Assembly (NCBI RefSeq): GCF_019880305.1
Contig: NZ_CP082301.1
Coordinates: 1,612,001 to 1,676,000, forward strand
Direction of reading: 5' to 3'
Length of the DNA stretch: 64,000 bases
Origin: Streptomyces decoyicus
Lineage (GTDB): Bacteria > Actinomycetota > Actinomycetes > Streptomycetales > Streptomycetaceae
Made by a program: the position numbers and the translations under genes. Below the pieces are notes generated by a model. The model worked only from the letters and a program-made list of their open reading frames with translations, ran no database searches and was not told the origin of the DNA. Positions 36,220 to 43,866 of this stretch are shown here, in pieces; within the stretch, counting starts at the first letter, position 1; each line of letters begins with the position of its first letter.

Positions 36220-36526
36220 GCCGAAACCTCGCTTCGCCCGGCCCCGCATTCGCAGGGCACCCACCTCTCCATGGTTCGCTCGCGGAGCTGACTCACAGTG
36301 CCTCCTCTGGCTTCACGGCCGCATCGCGCACCCTGAGGAGCACGGCCCGCGGCGGGGTCCATCGCCATCCTCCACCCGGCACCCGCTGTGCCCAAGGCCG
36401 CAATACTCCCGACACGCCCTGGTCACAGCCCCGCATCCGGCCGCATGTGCGGGTGATCGACCACCCGCGAAGGTTTGCTATTGTTTTCCACGTCGGAACG
36501 GCCCAGGCCGCACCGGCAGACACCTT
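36220..36526. other. 307-bp intergenic gap with a palindrome before tRNA-Leu
   Basis: There is no gene here. GCGGGTG (36449-36455) and CACCCGC (36462-36468) form an inverted repeat 58 bp before the tRNA. An AT-richer stretch with TATTGT (36479-36484) follows and is the likely -10 region of the tRNA promoter. The left part carries the M20 peptidase promoter, without clear boxes. Confidence 0.4.
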
Positions 36527-36614
36527 GTCCGGGTGGCGGAATGGCAGACGCGCTAGCTTGAGGTGCTAGTGCCCTTTATCGGGCGTGGGGGTTCAAGTCC
36601 CCCCTCGGACACCA
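36527..36614 (+). tRNA. tRNA-Leu (anticodon GAG), CCA encoded
   Basis: The 88-nt class II tRNA has acceptor arms GTCCGGG/CTCGGAC with one G-U pair. The anticodon stem CTAGC/GCTAG encloses loop TTGAGGT, anticodon GAG, which reads CUC/CUU. The variable arm is long (GTGCCCTTTATCGGGCG), as in leucine tRNAs, and the T-arm GGGGG-TTCAAGT-CCCCC is perfect. CCA is encoded at 36612-36614. Confidence 0.97.
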
Positions 36615-36621
36615 TCACGAG

Positions 36622-36660
36622 GCAAAAGGTGCCGGCTGAGCTTCAGCCGGCACCTTTTGC
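36622..36660 (+). terminator. Perfect 18-bp hairpin terminator after tRNA-Leu
   Basis: GCAAAAGGTGCCGGCTGA (36622-36639) and its exact complement TCAGCCGGCACCTTTTGC (36643-36660) are separated by a 3-nt loop, 8 nt past the tRNA. The A-tract 5' and T-tract 3' make it a good intrinsic terminator. Confidence 0.85.
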
Positions 36661-36809
36661 GTTTCCTGTCGCGGGCGGTGTGCGGCACCCGGGGCGCAGG
36701 ACATCAGCTGTGCCGGCGGCCACTCCCTGCCCTCCGGTGCGGCGGGCCGGGGTGCCGCGGCCCGGCCCGCGCATTGCGCGGCGCGGCCGAGCTGGGGTTT
36801 TCTTGCCGG

Positions 36810-37751
36810 GTGAGACGCAGATCCCCCCTTCCTCCCGCACCGCTGCCCCAGCGTGACGGGATCGATCCCGTACGGGTGCGGCTGCCCGCCGATCCGGACG
36901 GGGCCTGGGGCACGGTCCGGGATCATCTGGTGGACCGGTTCCAGGGGGCGATCGGGGCGCAGCGGGTGGACGCGATGCTGGGTGCCGGGCGGTTCGTCGG
37001 GACGGGCGGGGCGCTGAGCGGGGGTGAGCCGTACGAGCCGGGGCGGTATGTCTGGTTCCACCGGGACTTCGCGCCGGAGGTGCCGGTGCCGTTCGAGGTG
37101 GGGATCGTCCATCGTGACGAGCGGATCGTGATCGCCGACAAACCGCACTTCCTCGCCACGACTCCGCGCGGGCGGCACATCACCGAGACCGCGCTGGCCC
37201 GGCTGCGGCGCGACCTGTCGCTGCCCGCGCTCCAGCCCGCGCACCGGCTCGACCGGCTGACGGCGGGGCTGGCGCTGTTCGTCGTACGGCCCGAGGACCG
37301 GGGCGCGTACCAGAGTCTGTTCAGTGGCCGGCAGGTGCGCAAGGAGTACGAAGCGGTGGCGCCGTACGACGGGAAGGTGGCGCTGCCGGTGACCGTGCGC
37401 AGCCGGATCGTGAAGGAGCGCGGAGTGATGGCCGCGGCCGAGGAGACCGGGGCGCCGAACGCGGAGAGCCGGATCGAACTGGTCGAACGGCGGGGCGGGC
37501 TCGGGCGGTACCGGCTGCTGCCCGCCACCGGCCGCACCCACCAGCTGCGGGTTCATATGAACGGCCTCGGGCTGCCGATCCTCAACGATCCGGTCTATCC
37601 GGTCGTCGGGGACCCGGCCCCCGACGACTTCACCGCGCCGCTTCAACTGCTGGCGAAGGTACTGGAGTTCACCGATCCGGTGAACGGGCGGACGCGGCGG
37701 TTCGAGAGCGGGCTGCGGCTGGCGGGGTGGGCCCCGGGCCCGATGGCGTGA
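36810..37751 (+). CDS. RluA-family pseudouridine synthase
   Basis: The 313-residue protein isomerises uridine in RNA. The core is IVHRDERIVIADKPHFLATTPRG, then LQPAHRLDRLTAGLALF carrying the HRLDxxTxG motif with the catalytic Asp near residue 145, and RTHQLRVHMNGLGLPILNDPVYP. There is no N-terminal S4 domain. The start is taken as GTG 36810, the first plausible start outside the terminator hairpin, but no strong Shine-Dalgarno is visible, so a later start is possible. The RNA target (rRNA or tRNA) is not predictable. Confidence 0.87.
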   Translation: MRRRSPLPPAPLPQRDGIDPVRVRLPADPDGAWGTVRDHLVDRFQGAIGAQRVDAMLGAGRFVGTGGALSGGEPYEPGRYVWFHRDFAPEVPVPFEVGIVHRDERIVIADKPHFLATTPRGRHITETALARLRRDLSLPALQPAHRLDRLTAGLALFVVRPEDRGAYQSLFSGRQVRKEYEAVAPYDGKVALPVTVRSRIVKERGVMAAAEETGAPNAESRIELVERRGGLGRYRLLPATGRTHQLRVHMNGLGLPILNDPVYPVVGDPAPDDFTAPLQLLAKVLEFTDPVNGRTRRFESGLRLAGWAPGPMA

Positions 37752-37763
37752 TCGTGGGCCCCG

Positions 37764-37819
37764 GGGGGTGTCTTTCGGACCCGGCCCCGCGAGCCCGCCC
37801 TGATCCGAAAGACGCCCCC
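37764..37819. repeat. Long near-perfect inverted repeat before the EACC1 operon
   Basis: GGGGGTGTCTTTCGGA (37764-37779) faces TCCGAAAGACGCCCCC (37804-37819) with a 24-nt spacer; 15 of 16 positions pair. It begins 13 nt after the pseudouridine synthase stop, so it may be a terminator, but it also ends 65 bp before the EACC1 start and could be an operator. A TTATGCT box (37837-37843) lies just downstream. Confidence 0.6.
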
Positions 37820-37883
37820 AGGGTGCGGGGCGCCACTTATGCTGGCCGCTCGGACGGGTTCACGGACGGCGGCGGGGGCGGCG

Positions 37884-38294
37884 GTGCGCGTACGGATCGG
37901 GGTCGAGCAGGACACGGAGACCGGTGAGGCGGCACAGTCGCTGTACACGTGGCTGAGCGGTGATCCCGAGGTGCTCGCGGGAGCCGGGCTGTCGCCGGTG
38001 CGGCGGGCCGGGGAGCCCGGGCCCATGGGGCCGGTCCTGGAGGCCGTCGAGGCGGTGTTCGACAGCGGTGTGCAGCTGGCCTCGCTGGTGGTGGCGGTGG
38101 CGAGCTGGCGCAGCACGCGGCCGCGCGCCGGGCGCGTCCACATCGAACGCGCGGGGGCCAGGGTGACGGTCGACGGCGGGGATCCCGAGGCCGTCGCGCG
38201 GGTGCTGCGGGCGCTCGGCGAGGGCGGCGACCCGGAGGTGGGGCGCGGCGAGGGCGACGCGGCGCCGGCGGACCGGCCCGGCCGGCAGGACTAG
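37884..38294 (+). CDS. EACC1 (effector-associated constant component 1)
   Basis: The 136-residue protein matches the EACC1 family in pattern: a first strand VRIGVE, SLYTWLSGDPEV, a Gly-rich turn ending PGPMGPVLEAVEAVFDSGVQLASLVVAVASWRSTR, then VHIERAGARVTVDGGDPEAVARVLRAL. These small proteins were described computationally as constant partners of effectors such as caspases in bacterial conflict systems; their biochemistry is unknown. The C-terminal 25 residues are acidic and disordered. GTG start 37884, chosen to keep the VRVRIGVE strand. It is the first gene of a four-gene operon, with a 4-nt gap to the caspase gene. Confidence 0.82.
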   Translation: MRVRIGVEQDTETGEAAQSLYTWLSGDPEVLAGAGLSPVRRAGEPGPMGPVLEAVEAVFDSGVQLASLVVAVASWRSTRPRAGRVHIERAGARVTVDGGDPEAVARVLRALGEGGDPEVGRGEGDAAPADRPGRQD

Positions 38295-38298
38295 TGCG

Positions 38299-39801
38299 TT
38301 GGCGGGAGCGCTGTCCGACCCGTCCCGTTCACGCGCCGTCCTGATCGGTACGGATGCGTATACGGAGCTGGACGACATCCCCGCGGTGGCGAACAACATC
38401 GGCCGGCTGCGGGAGTTGCTGGGCGATCCGGCGGTCTGGGGGCTGGCGGACGAGCGGTGCAGCGTACTGCGGCAGCCGTCCCGGCAGACGGTCCTGGACA
38501 CGGTGTTCGACGCCGCCGCCGAGGCGACCGACACCATGGTGCTCTATTACGCGGGCCATGGCCTGGTCCACCCGCAGTCAGGGGAGCTCCACCTCGCGCT
38601 GCCCGGGTCGCACCCGGACCGGCCGCACACGGCGCTGCGTTACGAGGAGCTGCGCTCGATCCTGCTGTCCCCGGCGGGCGGGCGTCCCTCGGCCCGGCGC
38701 AAGGTGGTCATTCTGGACTGCTGCTGGAGCGGTCTGGCGCTGGGCGGCCTCATGCACGGCGGGGATCTCGTGCCCGGGGTCGCCGTCGAGGGGGCCTTCG
38801 TACTGACCGCCACCGCGGCGACGCGTCAGGCGCTGGCCCCGCCGGGAGAGACCTATACCGCGTTCACCGGTGAGCTGATCCGTCTGCTGGACGCCGGGGT
38901 GCCGGGGCGGCCTGCGCTGCTGAGCATGTCGGCGCTCTTCGAGGAGCTGGCCGCGGCGCTCCTCGCGAAGTCCCGGCCGCAGCCCCAGCAGAGCAACCGC
39001 AACTCCGCCGGGCAGATCTGTCTGTTCCGTAACCGTGCCGGGGCGGCGGGGGCGGACACTCCGCACGCCGGGGGCGGTCCGCCGGAGGCCGCGGTGCCGC
39101 GGGCGGCTGAGCGTCGTGCCGGGGCCCCGGCACGCCGTACGGCGCCGTCGCCCCCGGTGGCAGTGCCGGACGAGGAAGCGCCTTCGTGGCCGGAGCTGGC
39201 AACGGTGGCGCTGACGGAGACCACGACGGTGCGGCTGGGCCGGTATCCGGTGACGCACGCCCAGTTCCGTGCGTTCCTCCGCGATCCGGACAACGCGCAC
39301 TGGCGCCCGGAGGCCGCGCGGGCGGCGGGAACGTACGTGGACGACAACTATCTGCGCGGCTGGGACGGGCTGGACTTTCCGGTGGGGCGCGGCGGCCATC
39401 CCGTGGTGGCGGTGAGCTTTCCCGCCGCCCGCGCCTATGCGGCCTGGGCGGGCCGCCGGCTGGGGGTCGCGCTGCGGCTGCCGACCGTGGCGGAGTGGGC
39501 GCTGGCGGCACGGGCCGGGCGGACCGGGGAGTGGTGGCGCGAGGACATCGCCGCGGGCCGGGTCAACTTCCGTGGCAGTCATGCCGCGTTGGCCCCGGTC
39601 GGGGAATTCCCACCGAACCCGTACAACATCGGCGATCTGCTCGGTAACGTCTGGGACATCTGCGTGGACGACACGGGTGCACCGGTGCTGCGCGGCGGGG
39701 CGTATGACACTCCCGCGGCGCGGCTGCGGGAGGAACTGTCGCCACGGTCACCGGCCGAGTGCCGCGGGAACGTCGGATTCCGGTGTGCCGGCGACAGGTG
39801 A
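38299..39801 (+). CDS. Caspase-like protease fused to a SUMF1/FGE-like domain
   Basis: The 500-residue protein has an N-terminal caspase-like (C14) domain, about residues 12-230: SRAVLIGTDAYTELDDIPAVANNIGRL, MVLYYAGHG with the catalytic His87, and KVVILDCCWSGLA with Cys142 as the likely nucleophile. A Pro/Ala-rich linker (about 235-290) leads to a formylglycine-generating-enzyme-like domain (about 295-500): GRYPVTHAQFRAF, HPVVAVSFPAARAYAAWAG, RLPTVAEWALAAR, NVWDICVDD, RGGAY and GFRCAGD. The paired cysteines that make FGE catalytic are absent from the RGGAYDTPAARLREEL stretch, so this half is probably a binding module. TTG start at 38299; no better in-frame start is visible. Confidence 0.87.
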   Translation: MAGALSDPSRSRAVLIGTDAYTELDDIPAVANNIGRLRELLGDPAVWGLADERCSVLRQPSRQTVLDTVFDAAAEATDTMVLYYAGHGLVHPQSGELHLALPGSHPDRPHTALRYEELRSILLSPAGGRPSARRKVVILDCCWSGLALGGLMHGGDLVPGVAVEGAFVLTATAATRQALAPPGETYTAFTGELIRLLDAGVPGRPALLSMSALFEELAAALLAKSRPQPQQSNRNSAGQICLFRNRAGAAGADTPHAGGGPPEAAVPRAAERRAGAPARRTAPSPPVAVPDEEAPSWPELATVALTETTTVRLGRYPVTHAQFRAFLRDPDNAHWRPEAARAAGTYVDDNYLRGWDGLDFPVGRGGHPVVAVSFPAARAYAAWAGRRLGVALRLPTVAEWALAARAGRTGEWWREDIAAGRVNFRGSHAALAPVGEFPPNPYNIGDLLGNVWDICVDDTGAPVLRGGAYDTPAARLREELSPRSPAECRGNVGFRCAGDR

Positions 39802-39817
39802 CGACGAGAGGAGATCC

Positions 39818-42349
39818 ATGCGGGGGGACGCCGTCGACGAGCTGCTGAAGCGGTTGCCGTACACCTGGACCACGAAGGAGGCCGAGCAGGTCGGCCGGCG
39901 GTTCCGGGAGAGCCGGCCGGCCGTGCCGAAGCGCCTGGTGAGAAGCCTGTGGCAGTACTGGCTCCGGATGTGCCCGGACGAGCTGCTGTTCGGCGACACC
40001 GAGGACGATCTCGCACTGGTGCTGCACGCCCGCGCGCTGGGGCTCCAGGTCCCCGGCGGCGACCTCGGGGCGGACGACAGCCCGGTCGCACGGTGTGCCC
40101 GGCGGGCCCGGGAGTCCACGGAGTGCGGGCCGCTGTTCCCCGCGCCACCGGTGTGGGGGCCGAAGGCGGCGCTCGCGCCGCAGGTGCGCGCCGCGCTGCC
40201 CTCGTCGCTGCTGCGGGCGTGGGTGGCGGGGGACGAACAGGGCCCCGTGGAAGTGCTGGTGGTCGGCGAGGGCATTCCCGAGATCCGGCAGCAGGTGGTG
40301 CAGGCGGCGCTCACGACCTGTCTGCGGGTCAACGGCCTGAGCGACCCGGACAGCGGTGACTTCGTCGGGGACCACATCGGCGTCGGGCTGATCCGGGTGA
40401 CGGCCGGGCTGTCCGGCAAACAGCCCTCGCTCGACATCCCGTCGGCCTTCCGTGCGCGGTCGGTGACGGTGGCGGACGCCGCGTCGTCGACGGCCCGCGG
40501 GGCGCTGCGCGACTTCGTCGGGCTGCTGCGGTCGCTGGCCCATGAGACCAGCCTGGTGGAGGTCGCGGATATCGCGTATGCGGATCTGGTGACGTACGCC
40601 CAGGGGTTGCGGGCGCTCGCGGACCGGGCGGCGGGTGAGACGGACCGGGCTTTCCTGCGGGCGCCGCGCTCACCGGACGGCGCTCTGGTGTCGCTTCAGC
40701 CGTACCTCCGTACCGCCAAGGGGCACGGGGCCACCGTGGGACTGGAGTTCAGCCCGGACCTGTTCACCACGGACGCCTATCTGGGCGTCGAGCAGGCCCA
40801 CCAGCGGGTGCTCTCCCAGCGGCTGACCATGGACGCACGGCTGCGCCTGGACCAGCTGGAGGCGGAGATCCGGCAGCTGACGGCCGATCTGGCGGCCTTC
40901 AGCCGGGCGAATGCGGCGGAGCGGCGGGCGCTGTGGCCGGCGACGGTGCTGCTGGTGGAGCGGTTCGACGAGCCGACCGGCCGGACGATCCGGCTGACCG
41001 AGCCCGAGGAGCGCGAGACCGAGCAGTACTACGAGGTCAATGTCCCGCAGCTGATCTCCATGCGGGAGAAGTGGGCCCGGCGCATGGCCGAGCTGGTCGA
41101 GCAGTTGGAGACGGCGGTGCACCGGCCGCATGCACCGGCGCGGCAGGTGGCCGCCGGACGGTTCCTCGATGCCGCCTTACGGGGCGTCGCACCGGACGAG
41201 AGCCCGGCCACCGAACGGGCCTTCCTCGCGTGGTGCAAGGAGGCCGCGCCGATGCTGTGGTTCGAGTGGCGGTGCGCACTGCGCCGGTACGGCATCGCGC
41301 CGTCGGATGTCTTCACCCCGCACACGGTGCTGATCAGCCGCTATCTGCCGCCGACCGCGGAGGATGCGGCGCTGCTGTTCAGCCACCCGTACACCCTGGT
41401 GGACACCGCCCGGTCCGCGGTGCTCGCCGATGCCGAGCGCGGCGTGCTGGTGGTGCGGGACGCCACCGACCACGCCGAGCCCGCCCCGTCCGACGCCGCC
41501 GGGCCCGGCGCGCAGTCACTCTGGGACGGCCTCGCCCGGCTGGCCGAAGAGCCGGGCACCGAGGAGGAGTTCGGTGACCGGTTCCTCGACGCGCTGCGGG
41601 CGCAGCCGCACGGTATCGCCCGCCGGATGATCGAGGCCCTCCAGCCGGCCGGGCCCGCCGCCACCGAGGCGGACGAGATCGAGACCGCGCTGCGGACCGC
41701 GGAACGCCACACCTCGCTCGGCGAAGGGATGGACCGGGCGCTGATGGCGATGCGTTCGGAGGCGTTCCTGACCGCTCTGGAGTGCCTGGACGGGATCCGT
41801 ACCGAGCCGCAGTGGCAGACCCGGGTCTGGCTGCTGCGGGCGATCGTGGAGTGCCGCGCCGCGCGGCTGGAGCCGCGCGAGATCCCCGGTCTGCTCGGCC
41901 ACCAGATGCCCGGACTTCCCGAGGCGGCGCTACGGGCCCTGGACGAAGCGGGCAGCACCGACGAGGAGTTCACCCGGGTCTGGCTGGAGGCCCTGCCGGA
42001 GGCCGGTCTGGACAAGGGCATCCGGCGGCTGTTCCAGGGCCTGCCGCGGGCCCGGGCCGGCTGCAAGGGGGACCCGTTGCACAAGGTGAGCGCCGAGCGG
42101 GAGTACGCGGTGTGGCTCTTCCGTCGTGCGGTGGAGAACGCCCGGCTGGCCCGTCAGCTGGACGAGGCCGGTGAGGAGCTCGCCGAGGATCAGGAGGCCG
42201 TCGATACGGCGCTGGCCAAGCTGGGCCGGGCACTGGAGGAGATTCTTGTGGGGCCGTACGTCGGGGGTTCGCGGGGTGAGGCCGAGGAGCTCTTCGAGGT
42301 GCTCTCCGGGCAGGAACCCCCGCGCTACGGCCGTGTGGCGGGGAGATGA
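39818..42349 (+). CDS. Unrecognised 843-residue protein of the caspase operon, with TTA codon
   Basis: I do not recognise this protein. It has no signal peptide, membrane segment or P-loop. The N-terminus (1-75) is helical with WQYWLRMCPDELLFGDTEDDL. A beta-rich stretch (about 143-215) contains VEVLVVGEGIPEIRQQVVQ. A coiled coil spans about 336-372 (RLRLDQLEAEIRQLTADLAAF). The C-terminal third is helical and repeat-like (ECLDGIRTEPQWQTRVWLLRAIVECRAA). Codon 454 is TTA (41177-41179), decoded only by the bldA tRNA in Streptomyces. ATG 39818 follows AGGAGA; 16 nt after the caspase stop and 3 nt before the next gene. By position it is the partner or target of the caspase. Confidence 0.8.
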   Translation: MRGDAVDELLKRLPYTWTTKEAEQVGRRFRESRPAVPKRLVRSLWQYWLRMCPDELLFGDTEDDLALVLHARALGLQVPGGDLGADDSPVARCARRARESTECGPLFPAPPVWGPKAALAPQVRAALPSSLLRAWVAGDEQGPVEVLVVGEGIPEIRQQVVQAALTTCLRVNGLSDPDSGDFVGDHIGVGLIRVTAGLSGKQPSLDIPSAFRARSVTVADAASSTARGALRDFVGLLRSLAHETSLVEVADIAYADLVTYAQGLRALADRAAGETDRAFLRAPRSPDGALVSLQPYLRTAKGHGATVGLEFSPDLFTTDAYLGVEQAHQRVLSQRLTMDARLRLDQLEAEIRQLTADLAAFSRANAAERRALWPATVLLVERFDEPTGRTIRLTEPEERETEQYYEVNVPQLISMREKWARRMAELVEQLETAVHRPHAPARQVAAGRFLDAALRGVAPDESPATERAFLAWCKEAAPMLWFEWRCALRRYGIAPSDVFTPHTVLISRYLPPTAEDAALLFSHPYTLVDTARSAVLADAERGVLVVRDATDHAEPAPSDAAGPGAQSLWDGLARLAEEPGTEEEFGDRFLDALRAQPHGIARRMIEALQPAGPAATEADEIETALRTAERHTSLGEGMDRALMAMRSEAFLTALECLDGIRTEPQWQTRVWLLRAIVECRAARLEPREIPGLLGHQMPGLPEAALRALDEAGSTDEEFTRVWLEALPEAGLDKGIRRLFQGLPRARAGCKGDPLHKVSAEREYAVWLFRRAVENARLARQLDEAGEELAEDQEAVDTALAKLGRALEEILVGPYVGGSRGEAEELFEVLSGQEPPRYGRVAGR

Positions 42350-42352
42350 GGC

Positions 42353-43717
42353 ATGGACAACGAGCTGTATGTCGTGTGGATGGTGCGGACCTCGGACCGC
42401 GCGATGGCGGCGGCCGAGGAGGCGCTGGGGAACTTCGCCGCGCATGATCTGCTGCACCGGATCGGCCGGTTCAGCGAGGCCGAGAGCCGGCTGGCGGAGC
42501 TGGCCGCCCGTATCCGGGCCGCCTTCACGCCACCGGAGCTGCCGGCCGTGTTCACCGGGCGCCATCTGCATCTGCTGGTCGGCCCCACCGCACAGCCGCT
42601 GCTCGCGAAGATCCTCCGGTGCCCGGAGTCCGATGTGTTCGCCACCCTCTTCGACGCGCATCAGCTCGCTCAGGCACTGCGCGAGACGGGGGCGCACCAA
42701 GACGGCATCGACGACGCCGAGTTGCTGCTGCTGGCGCTGCTGGCCCGGCTGCCGCGGCTCGCCGCCCGGCACGGTCTGGAGTCGCGCGACTGGGGCGGTT
42801 TCGTCGAGGGGCGGGCCTGGCTGACCCCGTACGCACTGGACCGGCTCACCGAGCTCGCCCGGCGGCGCGGATGGTCCGCCGACGCCGCCCCCACCCAGAT
42901 CCTCGCGGGCGTGCTGGAAGGCGTCGGCGGGCGGCAGGACGCCGACCGGTCGGCGCAGTTCGACGCGCTGGCGCTGATCGAGCTCCGCCGGCGGATCGGC
43001 CTGCTCAGCGAGCAGTTGCGCGGCGACGCGCTGGAACACGCCGAGGAGGCCGCGCGGCTGGCGCCCGATCTCACCAGCGTCAGCCGGCTGCCCGCATGGC
43101 TGGAGCTGTACGAGCACCATGCGGTGGCCGTGGGCATGCGGCGGCTGTTCACCGGCTCCGTGACGGTCGCCGAGCAGTTCGAGGGTCTGCACAGCCAGCC
43201 GCCCCCGGAGACGGGCAGGCCGAAGCCGGACGAGCATCTGGACGTGATCAACGAGGTCCGCTACGGCTTCCTGAAGCGGCGGATGTCGTTCGACATCGCC
43301 TGCGAGGTGGAGGGGGCGTCGCACCCGCTGGTCGTGCTGCGCTGCCGTGGGGTGCTGCCGGAGCACTACCCCGCCCTGCGCGACACCGTCCGTCGGCTGC
43401 GCGGCAGTGACCTCTCGACGCAGGGCGAGAGCCTGGGCGAGCGGCTGCTCCGCACGGCGGTGCCGCAGCGCCTGGGCCTGCCGGGCCGGCTGCGGTCCGC
43501 GCTGCAGCACCACAGCGCCGAGGCGGTGCAGTGCGTGGTGCTGACCGGGATCCGCCAGCCGGTCGCCGTGCCCGCGCCATGGCGCGATCATCTGGGCACG
43601 TCGCTGCCGTACGCGGCGCCGCCCGGCGGGGACACCGTGTTCGCCGCGACGCCGGAGGTGACCCGTGCGCTGCGGGAGAGCGTGCCCCGCACACGGCGGG
43701 TCGTGGAGGTGGAGTGA
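42353..43717 (+). CDS. Unrecognised 454-residue protein of the caspase operon
   Basis: I recognise no family here. The protein is cytoplasmic, helix-rich and Arg/Leu-rich, beginning MDNELYVVWMVRTSDRAMAA, with SDVFATLFDAHQLAQAL, a central helical part (LALIELRRRIGLLSEQLRGDALEHAEEAARL), VINEVRYGFLKRRMSFDIACEVEGASHP and a beta-like end (VQCVVLTGIRQPVAVPAPW). There are no catalytic motifs. The start ATG 42353 lies 3 nt after the preceding stop, so it is translationally coupled. As the last gene of the operon it may be a regulator, immunity or adaptor component; this is positional inference only. Confidence 0.78.
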   Translation: MDNELYVVWMVRTSDRAMAAAEEALGNFAAHDLLHRIGRFSEAESRLAELAARIRAAFTPPELPAVFTGRHLHLLVGPTAQPLLAKILRCPESDVFATLFDAHQLAQALRETGAHQDGIDDAELLLLALLARLPRLAARHGLESRDWGGFVEGRAWLTPYALDRLTELARRRGWSADAAPTQILAGVLEGVGGRQDADRSAQFDALALIELRRRIGLLSEQLRGDALEHAEEAARLAPDLTSVSRLPAWLELYEHHAVAVGMRRLFTGSVTVAEQFEGLHSQPPPETGRPKPDEHLDVINEVRYGFLKRRMSFDIACEVEGASHPLVVLRCRGVLPEHYPALRDTVRRLRGSDLSTQGESLGERLLRTAVPQRLGLPGRLRSALQHHSAEAVQCVVLTGIRQPVAVPAPWRDHLGTSLPYAAPPGGDTVFAATPEVTRALRESVPRTRRVVEVE

Positions 43718-43866
43718 GCCGGTCCGGGGCGGATTGACACCCTCCGCAACTATGCTGTCACCACGAGGAGTTGAGCACCGGCGGGGCGCCCGTTGCGGCG
43801 GCGTGCACACCGTCGTGCACACCCCTCGCCACCCACTGTGTGACATCCGATCCGCCGGGAGGGCCG

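Noticed and set aside
36527-36700. tRNA-Leu as an integration site of a genomic island
   Set aside because: There is no integrase and no repeat of the tRNA 3' end further along; the genes after it read as ordinary chromosomal ones.
43734-43756. TTGACA ... TATGCT as a promoter of the Bax-inhibitor-like gene
   Set aside because: Both hexamers are good but are only 11 bp apart, too close for a standard sigma-70-type promoter.
41930-43846. 638-codon open frame on the minus strand across the caspase operon
   Set aside because: It is antisense to two tightly packed genes with good starts and ribosome sites, and its composition is low-complexity (Gln/Arg-rich).
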